A DNA stretch of 64,000 nt from UBA1206 sp050953105 (GTDB lineage Bacteria; Bacillota; Clostridia; Oscillospirales; CAG-382): positions 1 through 64,000 of the forward strand of contig JBMNMA010000004.1 in the NCBI GenBank assembly GCA_050953105.1. The letters are read 5' to 3'. The notes beneath the pieces are model-generated. The model was not told the DNA's origin and did not search any database. It saw only the letters and a list, made by a program, of their open reading frames with translations. Positions 40,289 through 49,740 of the stretch are shown here, in pieces. The first letter of the stretch is position 1; every line of letters begins with the position of its first letter. The position numbers and the translations under genes were made by a program.

Positions 40289-43200
40289 TTAATCTATAAT
40301 TTCCCACATATCGGATAGTATCTTCACCTTAAATCCCTTTGACAGGGCATAGGTGTTGGAAGAGGTGTTTACAGCCACCACAGGCGGACATACAAACTCA
40401 CCCTGAATGGCCGACCGTATAAAGTAGCTTATCTCGCCGGAAAATTCGTAATAGGTGTCGCCGTTAAATTCGCCGTTCCTGTCAATCCATACAGAAATTC
40501 CGCCGAATATATTTTGTCCGGAATTGCTTATATAGGCCGACGTGTAAATATCCCCCTCGTTTTTCCATTGGCCGCCTGAGGACATATAGTGGTATTTCGC
40601 CCCGGAGGGGATAAAGTCGGCAAGGGAGAAATATTCACTCTTTTTGTTGGTCCTGCCGTAATAGCTAATGATAACCTTGTAAACACCTTGTTCGGCATTA
40701 TGGGGGGTTATGGTTTTTTCAATATACATATCGCTTGCCGAAGCTTTTCCGGCGGTGGCATCCTCTATGGTGCCGGTATAGCAGGCATATATCGAAACAT
40801 TGGAATCGCAGGACGTAATTTCAAGTCCCTCAAGATCCCGCTTTGAAAGGGTAAGGTTGTAAATCCTGCCGGTGCCAAGGTCAACCTTTGTTTCGGCCCC
40901 GTTTCCTATACGGTAGGCAAAGGAGGACGGTTTAACCTCGGTGGGCATAAAGAACTTAACGTATGACGCAAGTTCAAGGATATACTGGTCGTATTCAGAT
41001 TTGTTGCCTGCCACATACGCTGCCAGCTTTACTGCGTCTGTCTTTGCCACAAGGGAGGCGGACATTAAGGCAAGTGCGGTAAGCTTTATAGAATGCTCGG
41101 CGTTTTCACCCTTGAAATACAACCCTCCGTTGTCGGTTGTCTTGGCGAAATCCTTATATAAAGCATCATATATTTCCCTTGCTGCCGAAAAGTCGCCTAT
41201 ATAGGCAAACGCAGCGCAGAGATACAGCTTTGCCTCTGCCGAAAAGTCCTCGCAATGCTCGGCTATATAGTTAATATCCGCAAGCACCGTATCACCCAAA
41301 GCGGCACGTATAAGGTAAATAGCGCACAGCTCGGCGTCGGTTTTATAATACTTACTCGAAATAGCAGAGGCACTTATTCCGATATAGCTTTCTATCTGCA
41401 CCGGAGTTAATAGTTCGGGTGCAATGGCGGCTATTTTAGCGGTAAGCTCAATATCAGGTTCTCCATAAGGGACAAGTGGTATATACTTGTTAAAATATGA
41501 TGCAATCAACTGCTTTTCCGCCGATGTGTCGTATTTATAGCCGAACAGCCTTTCAAGGGCGACTTTGCCCACAAAGCCTGCCGCTGCTGTGTCGCTCCTT
41601 TCGGAATATCCCGACATGACGGTGTTTACGATTTTTATAAAGTCGTCATAGGTGTCGTTCTTAAAGGAAAGTATTAAGGGATAACCTGTGATATTAAGGT
41701 TTTTAATGTCCTCTACCGTTATTTCCTTTGAAATTTTCATAACCGGGCCCGAGTCGGTTACGGTTACAGGCACCTTTACGCCGTCGGAGTAATTTCCCTG
41801 AACCCCGGTTACGGTTATATAATAGTTTCCTATTTCAAGCTTGCCGAAGTTGAATCTGGCATAACCCCCCGGAACACCGGTGTAAGAGATTGCCTTAATC
41901 ACCTCATCGCTGTCACTATACAGCGTTGCGGTATATTTTATTTCCTGTTCATCCCCAAGGGAAACCCCGTAGGATCTGGCAGAAACCGCAATGTCGTCCC
42001 CGGTCACATAGCTTTCGCCGGCGGAAACGGTTATAAAGTAGGGCAGGGTGGCTATGGCGCCGGATATGGCATGGCCGACCCTCATTCCCGAATATTTATC
42101 GGGGTTGTCATTGCTAAAGACAATAACGGTTATCCTCCAGGTAGTAACGTTGTCGGGTAGCGTAAAGGCAATCGTTTTGCTCCCCTTTGAGTCAAGGGTC
42201 GCCGTTTCAAATACGGGATTGTTTTTGAAAATTTCCCTTATTTTTATATCAACAGGATCGCCATTTGCGGGGGCTTCCTCATAACCGTCGTCATATCCCA
42301 AGGTGGGAGACTCTAACCCCCGGCTTAAATAGGAGAAGGTTGAAAGATCATCTCTGTCCGACCAGCGGTAGTTGCGGACAACGGGAGCCATGTTTCCCCA
42401 TCCTGATGCATAGTAGGAGGAAATGGCGTTGATTATCTGATTTTCAATTCCAAAGCAGGCTTCGTCAACCATCGAAATTATGGCGGTCGCCCCTGCAGCC
42501 TTTGATCCTGCGTTAATGGTAACGGCTATATTCTCCCCGGGGCGGTATGAGGCTTTGTCGGTTTTCACACTGACGTCAAGGGTGGAATTTTTGGAATAAT
42601 CGTAGCCGATGTTTATGGGACTAATGCTTTTGTAATTGTAGTCCTCGTCAATATAGGTGGCATACACCTTAAGTCCCGCCACAAACTGGTCCTCATATTT
42701 AAAGGATATGCCGTCCGAAACCGAATAAAGGTATCTCCCCTCGTTGTACACGGTGTAAAGGATTTTTTGGTTTAGCCTTTTGTTATCGTATTCGGTGATA
42801 ACGTTAACAGTTTCTCCCACCGAATAGGCGGTTTTATTAGAAACCAGATTGTAATAAGGCCGCTGATTATAAATGTAATTATAGTTTATTTTGTTAGCGA
42901 GGGCGTAAATATTATATTTATAGGTTTTGCGGTAACGGGTATCGGTGTATTCGACTATATATTCATAATAGCCCGAAAAATCCTCTTCCGGCACGATATG
43001 CTCAAGACGAACCACCCCGTTGGAAAAATCGGCGGTATATTTTTTTACGGTGGTGGTATCGGTATAGTAGTTGTAAATTATACTGGTTTTTTTGGTTATG
43101 GGGTTGTAGTGGGTGGACGAGTAGCGCTTTTTAAACTCGTGTTTCATTAAGGTTACCCTAACCTTGCCTTCGGCAGGACCGCCTATGGTGTTTTCATAGG

Positions 43201-45397
43201 TGGCGTTGTCTGCGGTAAGCTTTGAAAAATCCGCATTGTTTAGATAAACCTCGCTGTAATTTGAGTTAACCCTTTTCCATGTGAAATAAACGTCACTAAA
43301 GAAGTATAAAGCTCTGGCATTAACACTAAGGTTTGTGGTTTCCTCCCCTTCAAGATAGGCAGAAACAAAAATGCTAAAGGGAGATGTGGTTTCTCTTGAA
43401 CCGCAGGGAATATCCTCGGTTTTTGCCGTAAAGGTGATTATGCCGTTTTTGTCGGTGGTTAAATAGTCATATTTGCCTAAGGTTCCTGAGATATAAAAAC
43501 GCAAATTGGGGGCGGGGGTGCCGTCGTAGAAAGATGCCTTAAGGGTTACGGTTATTGTGTCACCATAGATATAAAAAGGTTTGTCAAAGGACATTTCGGC
43601 TTTATACAACGGCTTGCTTTGGCTGGTTACCTGAATCGATTTCCCCAGCACCGGATTGCCGTCCTTGTCCTCGAACCTGAAATAACAGTAGCTCGAACCC
43701 AGGGCTATCAAGTCATAGGAATAGGTGAAGGTGCCGTCGGCATTGACGGTAACTTCATCAACCACATTGTAATATGAATTTTTAACGTACAGCTTGTCGG
43801 GAAGTGAGGTTGACGAGTATGCGGGCCTTATAATCCCGGCAAAGTGTATGGTGTCGTTTTTAAAATAAACCTCCCGGTCGGTGTAGAGATAGCCGAAATA
43901 ATCGGTTTGGTTATATTTAGGGCTTGTGGCAACACAGGCGTAGGTTTCCTTCCCGTTGTATGACACCACCAGAAATGCGGAATTGGCGTCCTTGGTGTCA
44001 ATAACGCATACACCGTTTTCGTCGGTTGTGCCCGAAATGGGGGTGTAAACCGTATCGCCTTCCGGGTTGTTGTCAATAAATTTCCGCACAAAGGCATCGC
44101 CGGATATTTTTGCCCCTTTTACCGGGGTGTCGTTTTGGTTTACCCACACCAGCATGCTGCCGTTGCTGCATTCGGTGTATATAATAAGGTCTGAAACCGT
44201 AAAGAAATATTGTCTCGTTACCGTTTTAGACTCCCCGTTGTCATCCCAGGACAATGTTATATCGGCAATATAGCAGCCCTCATCCAGCTTGGGCAGTTCC
44301 ATATATTTTTCCTTCGGCAGGTCGGATGAAAGCTTTTGAAACGACGCAACCTTTGTCAGCTTTTGGGTGGGATAGGAGTAATTGTCCCCGTTGCCGTCGT
44401 AATCCTCCTTTATATCCTCAAACGCCTTTTTAGCCTTTATAACATCGCTTACCGATTTATATTTGTAAATATCGGTTGTTATGGTTATGTTGTTATTATC
44501 ATAAGCACCGTAAACATACACCACCGGATACTGGCTGGTGTGGTAATAGGTGCTGTTATAATATATTCCGGGGTTATTTTTGCCGGCGGTGGAATAGCGC
44601 TGTGTTTTAAAGGTAATAACCACGTCCTCCTCAAGAGCATGCCCTGACGATGAGGTTATTCCCTTCTTAACCGTTACTTTATACACTTTATCATAAAGCA
44701 GATTTTCTTTGGGAACAAAGGCCACGGTTTTCCCGTCGGGATACAGGGTGAAAGTACCGTCGGTGGCAGGGGAAACGGTTATAAATTTATGAAAATCGTT
44801 GCCAAACACCGATTCGGTAAACTGAACTTCAATACCGGTGTCCACGGGGACATCGGATCTTTCGTTGCCGGGAATAAAGGACCTGACATTAAGGGAAGCT
44901 TTTGTTTGAAAAGCAAAGGAGTAGGCAGGGTTTTCCTTGTCCCCCACCGTAAGCCGGTAAACCACTCCGGGGGATAAGGCTTTGGTGGGATTAAGTATAT
45001 ATTTGCCTGCCGAAAGCTTTGTTATCGCATAGTTGACTTTAGGGGTAAAGGCAATATATTTCGCCAGTTCCCCAACCCCTATTTCTCCGCTGGTTTCAAC
45101 CACAAAGGCTTCGTCCAGGGTTATAAATTTTCCGTTTGAAGCAGCAGGGGTTATATTCACTTTTTTTAGCGATGCCGGAAGATCCTTAAGAGCGCCTTCC
45201 GAAACATACACCTTTCCGGTTAAGTCGAATCCTTGTTTATCTTTGTAATCGTCAATGGTAGAAACGTCTGCCGACTCCTCATCGCTTCCTCCGTCGGGTT
45301 TCGATATATCGTCGGCAGTCCCTTTGCCGCAGGAAACAATGAAAACTATTGCAAGTAATAAACAAACAAGCCGGTAAAAAGCCCTTTTCCGATTCAT
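40289..45397 (-). CDS. Giant alpha-2-macroglobulin-like lipoprotein, without a thioester motif
   Basis: About 1702 residues. The signal peptide ends in a lipobox with Cys23 (IVSC). Two Ig-like (Big_5-type) domains lie at about 55-270, with many beta-sandwich (MG-type) domains after them. The family hallmark LPDNVTTWRITVIVFSND comes at about two thirds, and a helical thioester-type domain and C-terminal beta domains follow. The expected CGEQ/CLEQ is missing: the corresponding stretch reads SGYSERSDTAAAG. It should be a surface protease trap or structural protein without covalent capture. The ATG at 45397 is chosen because AAAGGA precedes it and a signal peptide follows. No pbpC gene is adjacent. 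Confidence 0.87.
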   Translation of the reverse strand: MNRKRAFYRLVCLLLAIVFIVSCGKGTADDISKPDGGSDEESADVSTIDDYKDKQGFDLTGKVYVSEGALKDLPASLKKVNITPAASNGKFITLDEAFVVETSGEIGVGELAKYIAFTPKVNYAITKLSAGKYILNPTKALSPGVVYRLTVGDKENPAYSFAFQTKASLNVRSFIPGNERSDVPVDTGIEVQFTESVFGNDFHKFITVSPATDGTFTLYPDGKTVAFVPKENLLYDKVYKVTVKKGITSSSGHALEEDVVITFKTQRYSTAGKNNPGIYYNSTYYHTSQYPVVYVYGAYDNNNITITTDIYKYKSVSDVIKAKKAFEDIKEDYDGNGDNYSYPTQKLTKVASFQKLSSDLPKEKYMELPKLDEGCYIADITLSWDDNGESKTVTRQYFFTVSDLIIYTECSNGSMLVWVNQNDTPVKGAKISGDAFVRKFIDNNPEGDTVYTPISGTTDENGVCVIDTKDANSAFLVVSYNGKETYACVATSPKYNQTDYFGYLYTDREVYFKNDTIHFAGIIRPAYSSTSLPDKLYVKNSYYNVVDEVTVNADGTFTYSYDLIALGSSYCYFRFEDKDGNPVLGKSIQVTSQSKPLYKAEMSFDKPFYIYGDTITVTLKASFYDGTPAPNLRFYISGTLGKYDYLTTDKNGIITFTAKTEDIPCGSRETTSPFSIFVSAYLEGEETTNLSVNARALYFFSDVYFTWKRVNSNYSEVYLNNADFSKLTADNATYENTIGGPAEGKVRVTLMKHEFKKRYSSTHYNPITKKTSIIYNYYTDTTTVKKYTADFSNGVVRLEHIVPEEDFSGYYEYIVEYTDTRYRKTYKYNIYALANKINYNYIYNQRPYYNLVSNKTAYSVGETVNVITEYDNKRLNQKILYTVYNEGRYLYSVSDGISFKYEDQFVAGLKVYATYIDEDYNYKSISPINIGYDYSKNSTLDVSVKTDKASYRPGENIAVTINAGSKAAGATAIISMVDEACFGIENQIINAISSYYASGWGNMAPVVRNYRWSDRDDLSTFSYLSRGLESPTLGYDDGYEEAPANGDPVDIKIREIFKNNPVFETATLDSKGSKTIAFTLPDNVTTWRITVIVFSNDNPDKYSGMRVGHAISGAIATLPYFITVSAGESYVTGDDIAVSARSYGVSLGDEQEIKYTATLYSDSDEVIKAISYTGVPGGYARFNFGKLEIGNYYITVTGVQGNYSDGVKVPVTVTDSGPVMKISKEITVEDIKNLNITGYPLILSFKNDTYDDFIKIVNTVMSGYSERSDTAAAGFVGKVALERLFGYKYDTSAEKQLIASYFNKYIPLVPYGEPDIELTAKIAAIAPELLTPVQIESYIGISASAISSKYYKTDAELCAIYLIRAALGDTVLADINYIAEHCEDFSAEAKLYLCAAFAYIGDFSAAREIYDALYKDFAKTTDNGGLYFKGENAEHSIKLTALALMSASLVAKTDAVKLAAYVAGNKSEYDQYILELASYVKFFMPTEVKPSSFAYRIGNGAETKVDLGTGRIYNLTLSKRDLEGLEITSCDSNVSIYACYTGTIEDATAGKASASDMYIEKTITPHNAEQGVYKVIISYYGRTNKKSEYFSLADFIPSGAKYHYMSSGGQWKNEGDIYTSAYISNSGQNIFGGISVWIDRNGEFNGDTYYEFSGEISYFIRSAIQGEFVCPPVVAVNTSSNTYALSKGFKVKILSDMWEIID

Positions 45398-45486
45398 CGC
45401 ACCCATCCTTTCGTTAATATAATACCCTCTCATTACCAAATACGCTTTATGGCTGTTAAAAGTTTCGCCGCCGGATATGATTTTTC

Positions 45487-45515
45487 TTGAAAAGCCTAAA
45501 ATCAGACGATATAAT
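45487..45515 (+). promoter_or_regulatory. Promoter of the pseudouridine synthase gene
   Basis: TTGAAA (45487-45492) is followed after 17 bases by TATAAT (45510-45515). Confidence 0.7.
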
Positions 45516-45532
45516 AACACAAGGGTGAATTT

Positions 45533-46138
45533 ATGCCGGAAATTATATGGCAAGACGAAAATATTATTGTGTTTAACAAATCCCAGGGTGAAGATTCCGA
45601 GGCAATATCAAAAGAAAAAGGCTATTTTCCCATCCACCGCCTTGACAAAGACACCGGCGGCCTTTTGGTTATGGCAAAAAACAGCCAGTCTGCCGCCATA
45701 CTTTCGGAAGAAATAAGGGAAGGGGTATTCAAAAAGGAATACCTTGCCGTTTTCGAGGGGAAAAAGACAGAAAAAGCGGGAAGATACGAGGATTTTTTGT
45801 TCCATGACAAAACAAAAAACCGCACCTATGTTGTCAAAAGCCAAAGGAGAGGCGTTAAAAAAGCCATCCTTGACTACAACATAGTTGCGGAAAAAGATAA
45901 TATCTTTCTTTCTAAAATAACCCTGCTTACCGGCCGGACCCACCAGATACGCTGCCAGTTTGCCTCACGGGGAAACCCCGTTTACGGGGACAAAAAATAC
46001 GGTTCCAAAAACAAGGGCAAGCTTGCCTTGTGGTCGCATAAAATTATATTTACCCATCCGGCGGATAAAAGGACGATGGAATTTATACTAAATCCCCCGA
46101 GTGACGGAATTTGGGGTGAATTTACCGGCTGTTTTTGA
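45533..46138 (+). CDS. RluA-family pseudouridine synthase
   Basis: A compact 201-residue member of the RluA family. The catalytic Asp is in HRLDKDTGG (about 36-44), and TGRTHQIR (about 140-147) is the second family signature. It lacks an S4 domain. Targets in rRNA or tRNA cannot be told from the sequence. AAGGGTG precedes the ATG. Its 3' end overlaps the convergent C26 hydrolase gene by 17 bases, with no room for a terminator. Confidence 0.9.
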   Translation: MPEIIWQDENIIVFNKSQGEDSEAISKEKGYFPIHRLDKDTGGLLVMAKNSQSAAILSEEIREGVFKKEYLAVFEGKKTEKAGRYEDFLFHDKTKNRTYVVKSQRRGVKKAILDYNIVAEKDNIFLSKITLLTGRTHQIRCQFASRGNPVYGDKKYGSKNKGKLALWSHKIIFTHPADKRTMEFILNPPSDGIWGEFTGCF

Positions 46139-46838
46139 AATTTTCGCATTCTTTGACAAACCAGCTAAAAAGTCGTTTGGAACATTCGTCGCTTTCAAAG
46201 GACACCTCCGGGTGATACTGCACCGCAAGGGAGTTTTTCCGCCCCTCAAATTCCACCGCTTCGATTATCCCGTCGTCAGACACGGCAACCGGAACAAGTC
46301 CTTTTGCCATGTTCTTTATGGCCTGGTGGTGGTAGGAGTTAACCGTAATCTTGCCATAACCCATAATTTCATAAAGCAGACTTTCCGGGGCAACCGTAAT
46401 TTCATGGGTTGCTCCTTTTTGATGATTAATGCAGTTTTCAACCTGAGACGGGATATCCTGATACAGACTGCCCCCTAAAAAAACGTTTATCGCCTGAATC
46501 CCCCGGCAGATGCCAAGGACGGGAAGTTTTGTATTTATAGCAGCCTTTACATAAAATCCCTCGGAAATATCCCGTATATCGCAGATTTCCCCGCATTTTT
46601 CGTCAACTGCTTCGCCGTAAAGGGAGGGGTTTACATCCACCCCTCCGGCAAACACAATTCCGTCAAGGTTTGACAATGCCTCTGCGGCATGACCGTCATT
46701 ATCCACATAGGGAAGGGAAACGGGAATCCCGCCGGAACAAAGAATGGCGTCAAAATAGGTCTTGTTTACAAATATGTATTTTTCCTTTTGGTTATAGGAG
46801 CAGGCAAAACCTATAAGGGGCTTTGTTTGGTTTTTCAT
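46122..46838 (-). CDS. Class I glutamine amidotransferase-like hydrolase (peptidase C26)
   Basis: The 238-residue protein has the nucleophile in LGICRGIQ and the His/Glu dyad in VQYHPEVS, with the FAGGVDVNP loop of gamma-glutamyl-gamma-aminobutyrate hydrolases (PuuD-like). It probably hydrolyses a gamma-glutamyl amide. It is the last gene of a four-gene operon and overlaps the ABC exporter by 4 bases. No putrescine genes are nearby, so the substrate is open. Confidence 0.88.
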   Translation of the reverse strand: MKNQTKPLIGFACSYNQKEKYIFVNKTYFDAILCSGGIPVSLPYVDNDGHAAEALSNLDGIVFAGGVDVNPSLYGEAVDEKCGEICDIRDISEGFYVKAAINTKLPVLGICRGIQAINVFLGGSLYQDIPSQVENCINHQKGATHEITVAPESLLYEIMGYGKITVNSYHHQAIKNMAKGLVPVAVSDDGIIEAVEFEGRKNSLAVQYHPEVSFESDECSKRLFSWFVKECENFKNSR

Positions 46839-48574
46839 ATATACATACCCGTTTTTTGTATTTCATGTGCCTTGTGGTAAAGGCCTTTTTTGTTTATAAG
46901 CTCATCGTGCTTTCCTCTTTCGGCAACTTTACCGTTTTCCAAAACTATTATCTGGTCGGCGTTTCTAATGGTGGAAAGCCTGTGGGCAATAACCAGTATC
47001 GTTCGCTTGCCCATAAGGGAATTTATGGCTTCCTGTATTTTCTTTTCGGTTTCGGCGTCCACCGAGGCGGTGGCCTCGTCCAGTATTATAATGGGTGCGT
47101 CGCAGACAATGGCTCTGGCAATGGAAATGCGCTGCTTCTGACCGCCGGAAAGCTTAAGTCCCCTTTCCCCCACCTTTGTGTTGTAGCCGTCGGGCATTGC
47201 CATAATTTCGTCGTGTATGTGGGCCGCCTTTGCCGCCGCTTCGATTTCTGCCATGGTGGCATCAGTCTTGGCGTAGCCTATGTTTTCGGCAATAGTGCCG
47301 TTGAATAAAAATGTGTCCTGCAGCACCGGGGCAATGTTTTTCCTAAGCGAACCTAAGGTGTAATTTTTAATATCCACCCCGTCGATAAGTATCCTCCCTT
47401 CGTCGGGGTCATAAAACCTTGCCACCAGCCTTGACAGGGTGGTTTTTCCCACCCCGGTGGGACCGCAGAAGGCAATCATCTGCCCCGGCTTGCACTCAAA
47501 GGATACCTTTTCAAGCACCTTTTCACCGCCGTTGTAGCCGAACGTTACGTTTTCAAATACTACCTCCCCTTTGGGACGGGGCATTTCGACAGCGTTTTCG
47601 GCTTCTTTAATTGTTTGGTCGCTGTCTAAGATAAGCATTGCCCGTTTGGCTCCGGCATAGGCCCGCTGGGCGTTTTCAAGCAACACCGCCAGCCCTGCCA
47701 CGGGGGCATAGAACAGGGCAAGATAAAGCAGAAAGGCTACAATGTCCTCCACGTCCACCTGACTTTTATAGGCAAGGAAGCCTCCGGCAGCCACCACAAT
47801 AACCGTCCCGGCGGAGGATAAAAAGTTAACCGAGGGATTGAAAATGCCCGAAAGCCTTAATGCTCTTAACATTGCCATTGTGCTTTCGTTCACTTTGCCA
47901 TGAATTTTTTTAGACTCCTCTTTTTCCTTGGCAAAGGACTGTATAACCTGTATTCCCGATATATTATCCTGTAACATGGCGTTCAGCTCCCCTATGACCT
48001 CCTGATCTCTGTTGAAATAAGGGAGTATTTTTTTGGTATAAACAAAGCCCATGGCAAACACTATGGGAACTGGGATAAACGTCAGCAGAGCGAGCTTGGA
48101 ATTAATTGAAAACAAAATAACCGTAACCCCCACCACCGTAACGATGTTGGTTATAAATTCGGGTATGATGTGGGCATACAGCAGTTCAAGGCAGTTGGTA
48201 TCGTTAACAATACGGCTCATAAGGTCGCCGGTCTGATTGTTGTGGTAAAAAGACATGGAAAGGCTTTGAAGCCTGTCATACATATTCTTTCTCACGTCTC
48301 CAACCAGATTCCAGGCCGCCTTGTGGGAAAAATAGGACATAAGAAAGTTAAAAAGCACCCTAACAAGGTAAATGCCTAAAAGGATAAGGGAAAGGCCTAA
48401 AATTTTATCAAGCTCGTCCTTTCCCACCCCGTCTTTTACAATCCCCGTCATATCCGACAAAAATTTGGGTGCGGCAAGGTTTAAAAAGGTAAGGAAAAAG
48501 GTTGAGACAATGGCCACTATATAATGGGTTTTATATCGGGTTGCTTTGTATCCGAATTTCCAGAGTAATTTCAT
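46835..48574 (-). CDS. ABC exporter, fused permease and ATPase (MsbA/multidrug type)
   Basis: A half-transporter of 579 residues: six membrane helices in about 1-310, then the ATPase with GPTGVGKTT, signature LSGGQKQRISIARA, Walker B IIILDEATASVD and the switch His in IAHRLST. It should work as a homodimer that exports a lipid, peptide or drug. It has no second half-transporter partner. The operon also holds an M20 peptidase and a C26 hydrolase, but no precursor peptide that I could see. Confidence 0.93.
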   Translation of the reverse strand: MKLLWKFGYKATRYKTHYIVAIVSTFFLTFLNLAAPKFLSDMTGIVKDGVGKDELDKILGLSLILLGIYLVRVLFNFLMSYFSHKAAWNLVGDVRKNMYDRLQSLSMSFYHNNQTGDLMSRIVNDTNCLELLYAHIIPEFITNIVTVVGVTVILFSINSKLALLTFIPVPIVFAMGFVYTKKILPYFNRDQEVIGELNAMLQDNISGIQVIQSFAKEKEESKKIHGKVNESTMAMLRALRLSGIFNPSVNFLSSAGTVIVVAAGGFLAYKSQVDVEDIVAFLLYLALFYAPVAGLAVLLENAQRAYAGAKRAMLILDSDQTIKEAENAVEMPRPKGEVVFENVTFGYNGGEKVLEKVSFECKPGQMIAFCGPTGVGKTTLSRLVARFYDPDEGRILIDGVDIKNYTLGSLRKNIAPVLQDTFLFNGTIAENIGYAKTDATMAEIEAAAKAAHIHDEIMAMPDGYNTKVGERGLKLSGGQKQRISIARAIVCDAPIIILDEATASVDAETEKKIQEAINSLMGKRTILVIAHRLSTIRNADQIIVLENGKVAERGKHDELINKKGLYHKAHEIQKTGMYI

Positions 48575-48595
48575 AGTACTTCCTTTTACTTTATT

Positions 48596-49738
48596 CTAAA
48601 GTTCAATAATGGATGCTGCCAGCAGCTTTGCCGATTGGGCAATGGAGGGTATAACGCAAAACTCCTCCTTGGTGTGGTATTTTCCTCCCTCCGGGCCTAC
48701 GTCGTCCACGGTGGGAATGCCTGCCAGAGTGGTATATGCGGCATCCGAACCGCCCCCCGAGAAAAATTCATCTACCTTGCCAAAGCCGTATTTTTGCGAA
48801 ACGCCGTTTATATGCTCAAACAGCTTTACGTTTTCCTCTGTCCGCACCATGGGGGCCCTATCGCTTAAAACCTCTATGGTGCAGGACGTGCCCTCCACAA
48901 AGGATTTTCGGGCGGTTTTTTTCACTTCTTCCATTGCTGCGTCGTATTCAGCCTTGTCGTTTACCCTTATGTCAATATAAACTTTACAGATATCCGGCAC
49001 CACATTTAAAGCGGTCCCCCCGTGTATCACACCGCAGTTATAGGTGATACCGCCTTTTTGGCTTTTTCCCTCCAAGTCAAGTATTTTGTAGGCAGCTTCC
49101 TTGACTGCGGAAACACCCTCAAAATAGCTTCCGGCATGAGATGCCTTGCCCTTAATTTCAAGGCAAAGGCGCAAGATGCCCTTGCGTTTGGTGGTTATAA
49201 AGCCGGGGATTTTGCCTTCGCAGTTGAAAAAAGCAGCCGCTCCCTTGGCTTCGTTTATCATAAACTCAATGGTTTTACCCTCCGATGGCACCGACTGAAC
49301 CTCCTCGTCGCTTTGAAGGATAAACTTAACCGGCCGCTTGTCGTAGCCGAAACGGCGCAAAGCGTCAAGCACCAGCAATGAAACGGCAATACCCCCCTTG
49401 CAGTCGAACACCCCCGGGCCGATAAGCCTATCCCCCTCCCGTCTGACGGGGGGATAGCCGAACTCGCCCTTGTTAAACACCGTGTCCATATGGGCCGAAA
49501 GGCAGACGGGTTTTTCTTTGCCTTCCGGATTATAAGTAAGGGATAAAACATTCCCCGCTTTTTCAAGAATAAGCTCTTTTATTTCATAACCCCGGCTTTC
49601 TCCGTGCTCCTTTATTATTTCATAAACCCGGTCAAGGCCTTCCTTGTTGTCCGACTTGCTTTCGATATTGCAGATATCTATAAGAAACTCCACATATTCA
49701 TCCGCAAGACCGTCGATGATATTAAACAGCGCTTTCAT
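48596..49738 (-). CDS. M20-family metallopeptidase (ArgE/DapE/CPG2-like)
   Basis: The protein has 380 residues with a di-zinc site: SAHMDTVF (His/Asp), DCKGG, the catalytic Glu and zinc Glu in DEEVQS, and SGGGSDAAY. A dimerisation domain is inserted at about 185-290. It hydrolyses an amide bond of small N-acyl amino acids or peptides; the exact substrate is unclear. The ATG at 49738 follows GGGGG, and a TTG two codons earlier is less likely. It starts 2 bases after the ASKHA gene. Confidence 0.9.
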   Translation of the reverse strand: MKALFNIIDGLADEYVEFLIDICNIESKSDNKEGLDRVYEIIKEHGESRGYEIKELILEKAGNVLSLTYNPEGKEKPVCLSAHMDTVFNKGEFGYPPVRREGDRLIGPGVFDCKGGIAVSLLVLDALRRFGYDKRPVKFILQSDEEVQSVPSEGKTIEFMINEAKGAAAFFNCEGKIPGFITTKRKGILRLCLEIKGKASHAGSYFEGVSAVKEAAYKILDLEGKSQKGGITYNCGVIHGGTALNVVPDICKVYIDIRVNDKAEYDAAMEEVKKTARKSFVEGTSCTIEVLSDRAPMVRTEENVKLFEHINGVSQKYGFGKVDEFFSGGGSDAAYTTLAGIPTVDDVGPEGGKYHTKEEFCVIPSIAQSAKLLAASIIEL

Positions 49739-49740
49739 AA

